The notes: generated by a model not told the origin, from the sequence alone. Positions 1 through 9,808 are shown, numbered from the stretch's first letter. The stretch is DNA of 64,000 bases from Peptostreptococcus russellii (GCF_003012055.1 NZ_JYGE01000002.1:62001-126000), one strand, 5' to 3'. Made by a program: numbers and translations.

Positions 1-65
1 TTATACTTTTGAAATTTTAAAATATAAATAGAGCTTTATAAACAGGTTAAGAAAAGAAAGAAAAG

Positions 66-94
66 TTGTAAATACTAAAAATAGTAGGTATAAT
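66..94 (+). promoter_or_regulatory. Putative sigma-A promoter of rnr
   Basis: TTGTAA (66-71) and a perfect TATAAT (89-94) are separated by 17 bp, about 28 bp ahead of the RNase R start. The ribosome site GAAGAGGAGG follows at 106-115. Confidence 0.55.
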
Positions 95-121
95 TTAATT
101 ATATGGAAGAGGAGGTAAGAT

Positions 122-2263
122 ATGTTACCGAATGATATTAAAGAAAATATATTGGGGCTGATCAATGAAGAGGCTTATAAGCCAAGTAAAAAGGATGAAT
201 TAGCCAATATATTTGTTGAAGAAGAAAATGATAGGGAAGAATTTTTCTCTATTTTAGATGAGCTAGCAGAAAATGGAGATATATTTATAAATAAAAGAGG
301 AAAAGTAGGAACTCTAGAAGACTATGAGATGAAGAGGGGAAAGTTCCGTTCTACAAAAAGAGCCTTTGGATTTGTTGAATCTGAAGGGGAAGAAAAAGAT
401 GTATTTATTCCTGAAGAGGATAGAAATGGAGCTTTTGAGGGAGATATAGTAATAGCTAAATTGACTAAAGAAGCTACTGAAACGAAAAGACCTGAGGGAG
501 TAATAGTAAAAATATTAAAAAGAGAAAACAAGACTGTTGTTGGATTATTCCAAAAGAGCAAGGCATTTGGATTTGTGCTGCCTGACAATAAAAAATTTGA
601 CCAAGATATTTTTATACCAAAGAGTGCTATAAATGGAGCTAAAAACAATGATAAAGTAGTGTGTGAGATTGAAGTATGGCCAAAGGATGGTAAGAAACCA
701 GAAGGAAAAATAATAGAAGTAATAGGTCAATCTGGAGAAAGATATGTAGAGATTGACTCTATAGTTAGAGCACATGGATTAAAAGAAGAATTTCCAAAAA
801 AAGTATTTAATCAAACATCAAAAATACCTGATCATATTTTAGATGAAGAAAAAAAGGGAAGACTAGATCTTACAGAAGAAATCACATACACAATAGATGG
901 AGATGATTCAAAGGATTTTGATGATGCTATTGGAGTAGAGTTATTAGACAATGGAAATTATAGATTGGGAGTCCATATAGCAGATGTAACTCATTATGTA
1001 ACAGAGCATTCTCCCCTAGATAGAGAAGCACTAGATAGAGCAACATCAGTATATCTTGTGGACAAAGTAATACCTATGCTTCCAAGGGAGTTATCGAATG
1101 GTATATGTTCCTTAAATCCGAATGTAGAGAGACTGACGGTGTCTTGTATAATGGATGTGAACCCTAAAAATGGAAGTGTGGAAAGTCATGTAATAAAAAA
1201 ATCTGTTATAAAATCAAAAGCCAGAATGACATATACTGAAATAAGTAATCTTTTGGAAAATGATGATCCAGAAATGATAGAAAAGTATTCTGATTTTATA
1301 GATAATCTTAAAAATGCAGAGAAATTAGCAGAAATACTCAGAGAAAGAAGAGAAAAAAGAGGAGCAATTGATTTTGATTTCCCAGAATCTAAAATTGTGC
1401 TAGATTCAAAAGGATATCCTTGCAAAATCGAAGAATATGAAAGAAGAACTTCAAATAAAATGATAGAAGAGTTTATGCTATTAGCAAATGAAACGATAGC
1501 AGAACATTTTTATAATTTAAAATTACCGTTTGTTTACAGAGTTCATGAGGATCCATCAGAAGAGAAACTTATGAGGCTAAAAAACTTTATTAGTGAATAT
1601 GGATACAAAATGCCAAATAGCAAGGGTAATGTAAAACCAAAGGATCTCCAAACAGTATTGGAAAGTATAGAAGATAGGGAAGCCAAACAAGCAATCGGTA
1701 TGATTATGTTAAGAACTTTAAAGCAAGCAAGATATTCCCCAGAATGTCTAGGACACTTTGGTTTAGCGGCACGATATTACTCTCATTTTACTTCACCTAT
1801 TAGAAGGTACCCAGATCTTCAGATACATAGAATAATAAAGGAAAGTATAGATGGAAAACTGTCAAGCAAGAGAATAAAGCATTTTTCTGAGATATTAGAA
1901 GGGGTGTGCAATCAATCGTCTACTCAGGAGAGAGAAGCAGAATTAGCTGAAAGAGATGTTGATGATTATTACAAGGCAGTATTTATGAGTGATTATATAG
2001 ATGAAGAGTTTGAAGGACATATATCTGGAGTTACATCGTTTGGAGTATTCATAGAGCTCCCTAATGGCGTAGAAGGTTTAATTAGACTTCAAGATTTGCC
2101 TGATTACTTTACTTATCATGAAAATTCAATGATACTTGTAGGTGAGCATACTAAGGCTGTACTAAAGCTTGGACAGAAATTGACAATTAGAGTTTCAAAT
2201 GTTGATATTCCAACAAGAGAGATAGATTTTGAATTAGTTACAGATATATTCAATAAACATTAA
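122..2263 (+). CDS. rnr: Ribonuclease R (3'-5' exoribonuclease)
   Basis: Processive 3'-5' hydrolytic exoribonuclease of the RNase II/R family, which degrades structured RNA and, in many bacteria, works with tmRNA in clearing defective mRNAs. The 713 residues hold an N-terminal winged-helix region (about 1-65), two cold-shock OB domains (about 70-200), the RNB catalytic domain and a C-terminal S1 domain (about 628-705). The metal-binding aspartates are visible as DGDDSKDFDDA (259-269), and the RNB motif HFTSPIRRYPDL is intact. Length is normal for Gram-positive RNase R; there is no long basic tail. The start is the ATG six bases after a strong GGAGG. smpB and ssrA lie 3 kb downstream, a neighbourhood common in Firmicutes, although here a membrane protein gene sits between them. 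Confidence 0.95.
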   Translation: MLPNDIKENILGLINEEAYKPSKKDELANIFVEEENDREEFFSILDELAENGDIFINKRGKVGTLEDYEMKRGKFRSTKRAFGFVESEGEEKDVFIPEEDRNGAFEGDIVIAKLTKEATETKRPEGVIVKILKRENKTVVGLFQKSKAFGFVLPDNKKFDQDIFIPKSAINGAKNNDKVVCEIEVWPKDGKKPEGKIIEVIGQSGERYVEIDSIVRAHGLKEEFPKKVFNQTSKIPDHILDEEKKGRLDLTEEITYTIDGDDSKDFDDAIGVELLDNGNYRLGVHIADVTHYVTEHSPLDREALDRATSVYLVDKVIPMLPRELSNGICSLNPNVERLTVSCIMDVNPKNGSVESHVIKKSVIKSKARMTYTEISNLLENDDPEMIEKYSDFIDNLKNAEKLAEILRERREKRGAIDFDFPESKIVLDSKGYPCKIEEYERRTSNKMIEEFMLLANETIAEHFYNLKLPFVYRVHEDPSEEKLMRLKNFISEYGYKMPNSKGNVKPKDLQTVLESIEDREAKQAIGMIMLRTLKQARYSPECLGHFGLAARYYSHFTSPIRRYPDLQIHRIIKESIDGKLSSKRIKHFSEILEGVCNQSSTQEREAELAERDVDDYYKAVFMSDYIDEEFEGHISGVTSFGVFIELPNGVEGLIRLQDLPDYFTYHENSMILVGEHTKAVLKLGQKLTIRVSNVDIPTREIDFELVTDIFNKH

Positions 2264-2443
2264 AGTATTAGTCAAATATGATTAGTATAAAATATAAAAT
2301 AAAATTTGAATATAAAATGTGAATGTAAATATCACATAAATCCGATACTAGACAAGTTTATAATAAGCATGTCTAGTATGGTTGTTTTACTTGAAGTATC
2401 AACTGTTATAAAGAAAGAATCGAATAAATGAAGGAGTTTTGTG

Positions 2444-5098
2444 ATGGAAAGAAAGAAAATAGATAAAATATTAATTTATCTTTATTATACATTAGGCTTT
2501 GTAGCATTAGCAGGAATTATAATAACTATTTTTTATATGAACAATAAAAGTTTAGTATATAATTCAGATGCATTAGTGCAGCATTATCCAACTCAATTTT
2601 ATTTGAGTGATTTTTTCGCAAACATATTTAAGGGAGTGAAAAAATTCAATTTTAATCTTGGATTGGGACAGGATGTTATGGCTACATATCATTATTATGG
2701 TTTAACAGATCCTCTAAATATATTGTTGGGAATATTTAATTACTTAAATCCAAACACATTATATTGTCTTTCTTTATGGCTTAGGTTATATTTAGCAGGA
2801 ATTGCTTTTGTGTATATGTGTGTTCATTTTCAAAAAAACAATAAAGTAATAGCACTAGCTGCATTGATTTATACATTTTCAAATTATTCACTATCAGGTG
2901 GACTTATGCATCCGTATTTTACAAATGCGATGATTTTGATGCCTTTAATGATAGTAGGTGTTGATAAGATGATAAATTATAATAAGGTAACTTTTTTTAT
3001 AATTGTTTCTAGTTTATCAATTCTTATGAATGTATATTTTTCATATATAATTGCAGTATTTGCCTTTATATATGCTTTGATTAGTATTTTGTTTGAATTT
3101 AAAAAAAATGGACTGGCCAAAACAATGATATTATTTGGAAGAGGTATTATTAGTTACCTAATTTCAGTATTTATAGCAGGATTTGTATTGCTTCCTGTTG
3201 CATATAGCTTTTTAAATAGCTATAGAACTCAATCTTTGGCATATGAGATACCTTTTCTTGTCAATGGCTACGATCTGATACATTACTTTATGGATATGTT
3301 TAAAAATCCAGATGCATCAACTTTTATAGTTTTAGGGATTTCTATAGCGACACTGTTTGCTATTATTAGTCTATTTTCGAATAAGGGAAGTAAAAAAGTG
3401 AAGATAATGCTTGTTCTTTTACTTTTATTGATTGCAGTTCCAAAGCTTCAAAGTGCAGTTACAGGATTTTCATATGACAATTATAGATGGTATTTTGTTT
3501 TAGAATTAATGTTTGCTTATATATTTGTAGATCAATTTGAAAATCTTATGAATATGGATAGTTTTAGAAAAAATATTATAAGAATAATAATTTTAGCATA
3601 TCTTTTGATGTATGTATATGTTGAGATAAACACAGCAAATGCTAGATCTATAGAGTTAACAGATGAAAGATTTTTATTAAATATATTGCCAGTAGTGATA
3701 GCTTTAATATTAATGTTTATCTTATCTAGAAAAAATAAGAAGTTTAAAAGAAGAGCATTTATTGCAACAACATTCATATTTTTGGGAGTAAATATGGGTA
3801 TTTATGGGCATAATACTATAAAACAAGATGTCTTGATGGATGTTAGTGAAATGAATAAAATGATATCTAATGACAGCTTAGAGGCGGTATCCAAAAACAC
3901 AAAAGGAACTTTGGAAAGAGTTGATAATTCGGATCCTAGAAGTATGAATTTTTCTGATATATATGGATATCCATCTTCTTCGGTTTATTATAGTATAGAA
4001 AATCAAAATCTATCAAAGTTTAATATGGTATATAGAAATGCAAAGGCATCTCCAATTACTAGGATGCATAACTTTGACAGCAGGGCTATATTAGATGATA
4101 TAATGTCTGTAAAGTATTATATAAAAGGTAATGATAATAGAGTTCCATATGGATTTGAGAACATAGGTCATAAAGATATTTATATAAATAAAAATTATAT
4201 TCCTTTTGCTTTTACTTATGAAAACTATATAAAACCTTATGAAGTAGCTTCACTTAGCACTTTAGATATGCAAGAGGCTATGATGAATGCCTGTTTAATA
4301 GAGGACAATATTGGAGATGTTAAACACTTAAACTCGGGTGTATTAAGTGATATTAAGCTCAAAAAAACAGAAGTGAATGTAAAGACTGAGACCAGTGGAA
4401 AGGTAACAGCAGGTTCAGGTTATAATATAAAATTAGAATATGAAGCAGAGCATGATGGAGAGCTTTATGTTAAGTTGCCTGATGTAGATTCTATAAAGGG
4501 CGTTGAGAGAATTTATTTGACAAGTGAAAATGGATACTCCACAATTGATTTAACAAAGCCAAGCTCAAAATGGTATACAGGTGAAAAGGATGTAATAATA
4601 AATGTTGGATTTGTAAAAAAAGGTAGAGGAAAGTTAACTTTGAATTTGCCTACAGATTCTGAATTTATAATGGAAGATATCTCTTTAGAGTTGAGAGATA
4701 TGAGTATAGTAGATGAAAAGGCAAAAGAACTAGCTAAGGAACATCTTGAAGATCTTAAGTTGTTGGATAGTGGATTTACAGGAAATATTTCCAATGAAGG
4801 AAATAAGCTAATGTTTATATCTATTCCTTATGACAAGGGTTGGAGTGCAAAGGTTGATGGAGTAGATACTAAGATATATAAGGCAAATGTTGGATTTATG
4901 GCAGTAAAGTTAGAAGCGGGAGAACATACAGTAGAATTTAAATATAAGAGACCTTATCAGACAGCAGGATATATTTTTTCTATATTAGGAGTAATCTTTT
5001 TTATATTATATAAGATTAAAAGAATAAGTATAAAAGAAGAGGAAGAATATAGAGGAAAACATTCAAAGCCTGAAGGTTGGATAGAAGATGAAAAATAA
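2444..5098 (+). CDS. yfhO: YfhO-family multipass membrane glycosyltransferase (GT-C type)
   Basis: About 884 residues. A long N-terminal block has a dozen or so hydrophobic helices (to about residue 465), then a large soluble, presumably extracellular domain, then a last membrane helix near the C-terminus and a charged tail. This architecture and the final motif GWSAKVDG...GEHTVEFKY are typical of the YfhO family. In Bacillus and Listeria, YfhO proteins move a sugar from an undecaprenyl-phosphate carrier onto lipoteichoic acid on the outer face. A GTG at 2441 is in frame, but AAGGAG at 2431-2436 fits the ATG at 2444 better. The needed partners, a CsbB/GtrB-type lipid-linked sugar synthase and a GtrA flippase, are encoded at 7.6-9.1 kb, so a joint role is likely. 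The sugar and acceptor cannot be read from sequence. Confidence 0.85.
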   Translation: MERKKIDKILIYLYYTLGFVALAGIIITIFYMNNKSLVYNSDALVQHYPTQFYLSDFFANIFKGVKKFNFNLGLGQDVMATYHYYGLTDPLNILLGIFNYLNPNTLYCLSLWLRLYLAGIAFVYMCVHFQKNNKVIALAALIYTFSNYSLSGGLMHPYFTNAMILMPLMIVGVDKMINYNKVTFFIIVSSLSILMNVYFSYIIAVFAFIYALISILFEFKKNGLAKTMILFGRGIISYLISVFIAGFVLLPVAYSFLNSYRTQSLAYEIPFLVNGYDLIHYFMDMFKNPDASTFIVLGISIATLFAIISLFSNKGSKKVKIMLVLLLLLIAVPKLQSAVTGFSYDNYRWYFVLELMFAYIFVDQFENLMNMDSFRKNIIRIIILAYLLMYVYVEINTANARSIELTDERFLLNILPVVIALILMFILSRKNKKFKRRAFIATTFIFLGVNMGIYGHNTIKQDVLMDVSEMNKMISNDSLEAVSKNTKGTLERVDNSDPRSMNFSDIYGYPSSSVYYSIENQNLSKFNMVYRNAKASPITRMHNFDSRAILDDIMSVKYYIKGNDNRVPYGFENIGHKDIYINKNYIPFAFTYENYIKPYEVASLSTLDMQEAMMNACLIEDNIGDVKHLNSGVLSDIKLKKTEVNVKTETSGKVTAGSGYNIKLEYEAEHDGELYVKLPDVDSIKGVERIYLTSENGYSTIDLTKPSSKWYTGEKDVIINVGFVKKGRGKLTLNLPTDSEFIMEDISLELRDMSIVDEKAKELAKEHLEDLKLLDSGFTGNISNEGNKLMFISIPYDKGWSAKVDGVDTKIYKANVGFMAVKLEAGEHTVEFKYKRPYQTAGYIFSILGVIFFILYKIKRISIKEEEEYRGKHSKPEGWIEDEK

Positions 5099-5139
5099 TA
5101 TTTTAATTTTATTAAATCATTATATTAAATATAGATTGT

Positions 5140-5173
5140 ACTACTGATTATTGTATTTTAAATAATCAGTAGT
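5140..5173. terminator. Perfect 13-bp hairpin between yfhO and smpB
   Basis: ACTACTGATTATT (5140-5152) and its exact complement (5161-5173) enclose an 8-nt loop. The T-tract after it is poor, so it may be a weak terminator or an RNA-stabilising stem. Confidence 0.5.
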
Positions 5174-5213
5174 CGTCTTAATAATAGTTAAGGTATAAAG
5201 GGAAGGTGAAGAT

Positions 5214-5669
5214 ATGGCAGGAATAAAAGTATTAGCCACAAATAAAAAGGCAAGGCACGATTATTTTATAGATGAAGTCTATGAATGTGGTATAGAACTA
5301 AAAGGTACAGAAGTAAAATCTATTAGAAATGGAAGAATAAACTTAAAGGAAGGATATGCTTCAGTGGACAATGGAGAAGTATTTTTAAAGCAAGTGCATA
5401 TCAGTCCTTATGAACAGGGAAATATTAATAATGTTGATCCTTTGAGAGTAAGAAAACTATTACTTCATAAATATGAAATTAAAAAGTTAATTGGAGCAAC
5501 AACTATTAAAGGCTATTCTTTGGTTCCATTAAGAGTATATCTGAAAAATAGTAGAGTGAAGGTAGAAATAGGTTTGGCTAGAGGTAAAAAGCTTTATGAT
5601 AAAAGACAGGACCTAGCTAAAAAGGATGCACAAAGAAGAATACAGAGGGAATTAAGTCCAAAGTATTGA
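5214..5669 (+). CDS. smpB: SsrA-binding protein SmpB
   Basis: Small basic protein that binds the tRNA-like part of tmRNA and brings it to stalled ribosomes for trans-translation. The 151 residues cover the whole OB-fold family: the start [20 protein letters not shown], the motif [11 protein letters not shown], and the lysine-rich C-terminal tail ([20 protein letters not shown]) that enters the mRNA channel as a helix. The start ATG follows GGGAAGGTGAAG. Its RNA partner ssrA begins 78 bp downstream on the same strand, the classical pairing in Firmicutes. Confidence 0.97.
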   Translation: MAGIKVLATNKKARHDYFIDEVYECGIELKGTEVKSIRNGRINLKEGYASVDNGEVFLKQVHISPYEQGNINNVDPLRVRKLLLHKYEIKKLIGATTIKGYSLVPLRVYLKNSRVKVEIGLARGKKLYDKRQDLAKKDAQRRIQRELSPKY

Positions 5670-5747
5670 TTTTAGCATCGTTTTATAGTAAAATAGTATT
5701 ATAAGATAGCCTTGGTATTGATGCGTTTAATACTGAAGGTTATATCC

Positions 5748-6097
5748 GGGGATGCACCGGTTTCGACGTGGGTTTTGAAGTTGGGGCTGCATGTCGTGTT
5801 ACTCTGGGTCACGTAAAAACTGGGGAAATTTAAAACAAACGCAAACGAAGAAAATTTATTAGCTGCCTAGTGTAGCTTGTCCCTCTTAGTCTACCTGCCG
5901 ATTAAGAGCTGACACCATTTATGCAGGGAATTGCTTTAGGGATGTCTTGACCTAGAGTTGATTAATTAAGACTGGACAAATTTGACACCTGTCACTCGGT
6001 ATCAAAGGAGTCGAGAACATTAAAGAGCTGACTAAACATGTAGATGCAACGATGAATTGGCTTACGGACAGGGGTTCGACTCCCCTCATCTCCACCA
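5748..6097 (+). ncRNA. ssrA: tmRNA (transfer-messenger RNA)
   Basis: 350-nt tmRNA. The 5' end GGGGATG pairs with CATCTCC before the 3' ACCA (6094-6097; one G-U pair), forming the alanine-tRNA-like acceptor stem. The T-arm GGGGTTCGACTCCCC is at 6071-6085. The tag reading frame starts at GCA 5841 and ends at TAG 5868-5870, encoding ANEENLLAA. This has the usual hydrophobic AA end that marks proteins for ClpXP-type proteases. CCA is encoded. It sits directly behind smpB. Confidence 0.96.
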
Positions 6098-6115
6098 AAT
6101 TAAGGTGAAGCTTAT

Positions 6116-6150
6116 GGAAATACTAAACAATGTTTGGTATTTCCTTTTTT
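6116..6150 (+). terminator. Rho-independent terminator of ssrA
   Basis: Stem GGAAATACTAAAC / GTTTGGTATTTCC (one G-U pair) with a 3-nt loop, followed by six Ts, starting 19 nt after the tmRNA CCA end. Confidence 0.9.
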
Positions 6151-6332
6151 ATTATAAATAAATCTAATATTGAGAAATATCATATTTTAAGGGATAGAAT
6201 TAGATTCTATTAGTAAATTGTATGATCTCAATAATGGAATTTTAGTGATATAAGTCTAAGAAGATAAGTACTCTATATATTCAATAATGATAGAAAGAAA
6301 ACTATATAAAGAGTATAAAAATTGTATTTTAT

Positions 6333-6366
6333 AAAAGGAGTGTATGCTTTTGCATACACTCCTTTT
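6333..6366. terminator. Bidirectional terminator
   Basis: Perfect 15-bp stem AAAAGGAGTGTATGC with a 4-nt loop; its A/T ends give a U-run on either strand. It serves the minus-strand lipoprotein gene ending at 6421. The rest of the interval 6151-6420 shows no gene. Confidence 0.8.
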
Positions 6367-6420
6367 GAATATCCTCTTTGCAACTATAAGAATTTATAAG
6401 AAAAATTAAACTTTAAATGA

Positions 6421-7263
6421 TTATTTTTCCTTGTCTACTTTATTAGTATTATTAGATTTTTTATCATTTTCTAGTATATCACTAGGAATTTTTAGTTTTT
6501 TAATATTGTCATAGTCAATTTTTGAAGTCATAGTAATTTTTACAGGGGGATTAGTTCCTCCTATATTATCTATGTAATAAGACAGTCTATTTTCCAAAGT
6601 AGTATCCACTTGATATTTAATTACTCTAGAAGTTCTCTGATCTATCCAATAGTATGATTTTGTACCCCTTCTAAGCATTTTTATGGTGTCTTCTATTTCT
6701 TTATTATTTTTAAAATAAGGATTAGAAGATAATTTTTCGACAATTGAATTAATATGCTCAAGTTTCCTCTTAGAAGATATTTTTATAGTTCTATTTCCAT
6801 CTACAACTTCTTCCTTTATTACTTCATAATCAGAGATATTTCCTTGCAAGCTTAACAGTTCTAAAATATAAGGAACTTCACTATTTGATATCGAAATATC
6901 TCTTTGAACGCTAAAGTCCTCCTTGCTATTAACTTTATTATAAATATCAACTTTATCATTATGTACAATATAATAAATAGTGATATCTCCAAGACTACCG
7001 TTATTAGATATTTTTATGATTTTAGGTTTATTTTCAAGATTTATATCATGAATAGTTTGTCCATATACTTTATCATGATTTTTATATTCTTGATAAACAT
7101 ATGTAGAAATAGTTCTACTTTTATTCTTTAAATTCTCCTTACTATTTACAGAGATTGCTTTTTCTAAGAAGTTTTCCTGTTTGTTATTTTTAATATTCTG
7201 TCTATTACAAGATGTAAGAGTCAAACAGATAAGGCTCATGACTACTACCATTAATTTTTTCAT
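6421..7263 (-). CDS. Putative lipoprotein, possibly LolA/GerS-like
   Basis: 280 residues with a clear lipoprotein signal: basic start, hydrophobic core and lipobox LTSC with the lipidated Cys near position 19. The mature part is hydrophilic, mostly beta-like, and ends in a Lys/Asn-rich tail. Stretches such as YYWIDQRTSRVIKYQ and a long alternating-strand middle resemble the LolA-like lipoproteins of clostridia (the GerS group). That is a weak fold-level impression, not a recognised match, and the function is unknown. On the minus strand GAGGAGGTGC precedes the ATG. It is a single-gene unit between a bidirectional terminator and its own promoter. It would sit on the outer face of the membrane. 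Confidence 0.7.
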   Translation of the reverse strand: MKKLMVVVMSLICLTLTSCNRQNIKNNKQENFLEKAISVNSKENLKNKSRTISTYVYQEYKNHDKVYGQTIHDINLENKPKIIKISNNGSLGDITIYYIVHNDKVDIYNKVNSKEDFSVQRDISISNSEVPYILELLSLQGNISDYEVIKEEVVDGNRTIKISSKRKLEHINSIVEKLSSNPYFKNNKEIEDTIKMLRRGTKSYYWIDQRTSRVIKYQVDTTLENRLSYYIDNIGGTNPPVKITMTSKIDYDNIKKLKIPSDILENDKKSNNTNKVDKEK

Positions 7264-7294
7264 GGTTTAGCACCTCCTCTTTATATATAATTTG

Positions 7295-7303
7295 ATTATA
7301 ACA
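7295..7303 (-). promoter_or_regulatory. Extended -10 promoter for the lipoprotein gene
   Basis: On the minus strand the sequence reads TGTTATAAT, a TGn extended -10 with a perfect TATAAT. It lies about 30 bp upstream of the start; no good -35 is seen. Confidence 0.4.
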
Positions 7304-7521
7304 TATCACTATCAATAAGTGTTTACAAATGTTGTATAGCTATTTATAAGTTTCTTAAAAAAATATCAGCATAAAAAGTAAGAAAATATTTTATTTGATT
7401 AATAAATATATAAAGACAAAAATATTGTTTTAGGTAAATATTAAAAATTTACTTTGTTTAAGCCTTGAAATTAAGATAAAAAAATATATAAAAGAAAAGC
7501 TTCCGTTAGATATATTTAAAT

Positions 7522-7555
7522 ACAAGCTTGCTTGTATAAAAGAGCATTTTATAGT
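7522..7555 (+). promoter_or_regulatory. Possible gtrA promoter with small inverted repeat
   Basis: TTGCTT (7528-7533), a 16-bp gap and TATAGT (7550-7555) lie ahead of gtrA. The palindrome ACAAGC-TT-GCTTGT (7522-7535) overlaps the -35 and could be an operator. The rest of 7304-7521 is AT-rich with no gene visible. Confidence 0.35.
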
Positions 7556-7593
7556 AAAATCATATTGTATATAAGTTGGAAAATGAGGATTTT

Positions 7594-8013
7594 ATGGAAA
7601 AAATATTAAAATTATACAATAAATATAAAGAGTTAATAAATTATGTTATATTTGGGGGTCTGACAACTCTTGTTAACTTTATAGTATATTTTGCGTGTAT
7701 AGATGTATTAGCTATACATTATCTACTTGCCAATATAATTGCTTGGTTTTTGTCAGTAGTGTTTGCCTATGTAACTAATAGGCTATTTGTATTTGAGAAG
7801 GTGAATTTTTCCCTACGCTCTATAGTCAGAGAGATAATACTCTTCTTTGGAGCTAGATTACTTTCAGGTGCAATAGAAACAGCATCCCTATTTGTGATGG
7901 TGAGCCTGATTGGGTTTAGTGAAAAAATATCAAAACTAGCAGTAGCTATCATTGTAGTTATATTGAATTATATCTTTAGCAAATTAATAGTATTTAGAAA
8001 GTATCAAAAGTAG
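7594..8013 (+). CDS. GtrA-family membrane protein (lipid-linked sugar flippase)
   Basis: 139 residues made almost entirely of four membrane helices, the size and pattern of the GtrA/GtcA family. The start LINYVIFGGLTTLVNFIVYF and the C-terminal NYIFSKLIVFRK are family hallmarks. Members flip undecaprenyl-phosphate-linked sugars across the membrane for decoration of O-antigen, teichoic acid or arabinogalactan. An upstream in-frame TTG (7576) exists, but GAGGA at 7585-7589 points to the ATG at 7594. The next gene encodes the matching GtrB/CsbB-type sugar-phosphate synthase, and a YfhO transferase is 2.5 kb upstream, completing the usual three-part glycosylation set. Confidence 0.85.
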   Translation: MEKILKLYNKYKELINYVIFGGLTTLVNFIVYFACIDVLAIHYLLANIIAWFLSVVFAYVTNRLFVFEKVNFSLRSIVREIILFFGARLLSGAIETASLFVMVSLIGFSEKISKLAVAIIVVILNYIFSKLIVFRKYQK

Positions 8014-8165
8014 ATAATAAAAAGTCAATGAAAGCTTAAATTGAATTGATATAAGTTTAAGCTTGTAAGATTTTAAGTATTATTTAAATAGGAGAAGAAG
8101 TTCCTATGGTTATAAGTAAAAGCTGTATTAAAATAGTATTTATAGTAGTTTATGGGGGATAATAG

Positions 8166-9104
8166 ATGTTTTTATCGATTATAGTTCCTTGTTTTAATGA
8201 GGAAGAGATGGTAGAACGGTTTTATGAGGAAGTATTAGAGCATATAGCAAAAAATAAAAATTTTAGCAAATATGAATTTATATTTATAGATGACGGCTCT
8301 AAAGATAAAACTCTATCAAAAATAAAGAAATTAAGAGAAAAAGATAAATCTGTAAGGTATGTTTCATTTTCTAGAAATTTTGGAAAAGAGGCAGGTATAT
8401 ATGCAGGTTTAAAATCTAGTAAGGGAGATTTAGTTGTTCTGATGGATGCAGACCTTCAACATCCTCCGAGTCTATTTGAAAAAATGAGTGACTTAATAGT
8501 AAATGAGGGTTATGATAGTGTAGGTGCTATTAGAGAAGATAGAAAAGGTGAAGGAAAGATAAAAAGTTTTTTGAGTAGACAATTTTATAAATTTATAAAT
8601 AAAATATCAGATACTTATATTGAAGAAAATTCAACTGATTATAGAATGATGACAAGGGATTTTGTAAATTCAGTTTTGGAATTATCGGAATATAATAGAT
8701 TTACAAAAGGTATATTTAGTTGGGTAGGATACAAGAATATAAAAATAAAGTATGAAAATGTTGAAAGAGAAAATGGTAGAAGTAAATGGAGTCTATTGAG
8801 TCTTTTTAAATATTCTTTAGAAGGTATTATATCATTTTCAACATTGCCTTTAATTTTTTCAAGTCTTCTTGGTATAATTTGTTTTTTGGTATCAATTATT
8901 ATGCTATTGGTATTTTTAATTAAAGCAATGGTATTTGGAGATCCCGTCCAAGGATTTCCAACAATAATTTGTACTATATTTTTCTTAGGTGGTATACAGC
9001 TTTTGAGTATAGGAGTTTTGGGGCAATATTTGGCAAAGAGTTATTTAGAAGTAAAAAATAGACCTATATACATAGCCAAAGAAACATCTGAACATAGAAA
9101 ATAA
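8166..9104 (+). CDS. Family 2 glycosyltransferase, GtrB/CsbB type (polyprenyl-phosphate sugar synthase)
   Basis: 312 residues: a cytosolic GT-A domain followed by two membrane helices (about 225-255 and 265-290), the GtrB/CsbB/DPM1-like layout. Visible motifs are the N-terminal SIIVPCFNEEE, the nucleotide site FIDDGSKDKT, the metal/acceptor motif MDADLQHPP, and NGRSKWS before the first helix. Such enzymes transfer a sugar from a UDP-sugar to undecaprenyl phosphate on the inner membrane face. GtrA (upstream, same strand) would flip the product, and YfhO (2.4-5.1 kb) would pass it to lipoteichoic acid or another surface polymer. The donor sugar is not predictable from this sequence. Confidence 0.9.
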   Translation: MFLSIIVPCFNEEEMVERFYEEVLEHIAKNKNFSKYEFIFIDDGSKDKTLSKIKKLREKDKSVRYVSFSRNFGKEAGIYAGLKSSKGDLVVLMDADLQHPPSLFEKMSDLIVNEGYDSVGAIREDRKGEGKIKSFLSRQFYKFINKISDTYIEENSTDYRMMTRDFVNSVLELSEYNRFTKGIFSWVGYKNIKIKYENVERENGRSKWSLLSLFKYSLEGIISFSTLPLIFSSLLGIICFLVSIIMLLVFLIKAMVFGDPVQGFPTIICTIFFLGGIQLLSIGVLGQYLAKSYLEVKNRPIYIAKETSEHRK

Positions 9105-9250
9105 AATGCAATTATCAAGTTTTATTATTAATATTTAAAAATAAATTTAATGCTAATTAATAGAAAAATAAGAATTACTATAGAAAAAATTACTTAGCTA
9201 TTATTTTATTAAGTAAAATAGTAGCGTATATATAAACAACAGGAGGAAGT

Positions 9251-9808
9251 ATGACAGCTAAAAAGGATTTAAAAAAGAAAAAGTCCAAAAAAAAAGCAAA
9301 TAAGGCAAGTTCTAGGGCAAAGAGAAACTTGGGAGCAGATAAAGTAGAAAAGCAAAAGCCAATTGCAGAGGTGGTATCAAAAGATAAAAATATAGCAATT
9401 ATATCTTTAATTCAAACATCTCTAGTGATGGCTCTTTCAATTGCTATGATTTTGGCAAAACCAGGTAAGGGAATAGGACAGAAAATTATAGATCAAAACA
9501 TTTTTCTTAGTGAAAATATTTTGACTAGAAATGTATTAATTGCATTTGAAATTATAATAGTTGTATTTGCAGTATTTTTTATATATAAGAGTTTAAAAAA
9601 TGCAAAACTTAAGAAATTCTATTATACAGGAGTGGCACTATTAACAATAGCATTTGCCTATTGTGCAACTCAGAGTGTGGAAAAATTTACAGTTTACTCA
9701 TATGGAGTAATAGTTTCATTAGTAGTAGCATTTCTTCAAATGTTTAAGTTACGTTTTATATCAAGGATTGAAGAAACTTACAAGGATGAAGAAGTATCAA
9801 ATGCCTAA
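9251..9808 (+). CDS. Hypothetical membrane protein with lysine-rich N-terminus
   Basis: 185 residues, not recognised. The first ~38 residues are extremely basic (runs of KKK, RAKR) and probably cytosolic, able to touch nucleic acid or acidic lipid. Four hydrophobic segments follow at roughly 48-69, 91-112, 122-143 and 148-166, then an acidic tail. The start is supported by AGGAGG 7 bases upstream. It stands alone between the glycosyltransferase and the thiamine-binding-family gene, with about 110-150 bp on either side. Nothing in the sequence shows a catalytic motif. Confidence 0.65.
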   Translation: MTAKKDLKKKKSKKKANKASSRAKRNLGADKVEKQKPIAEVVSKDKNIAIISLIQTSLVMALSIAMILAKPGKGIGQKIIDQNIFLSENILTRNVLIAFEIIIVVFAVFFIYKSLKNAKLKKFYYTGVALLTIAFAYCATQSVEKFTVYSYGVIVSLVVAFLQMFKLRFISRIEETYKDEEVSNA

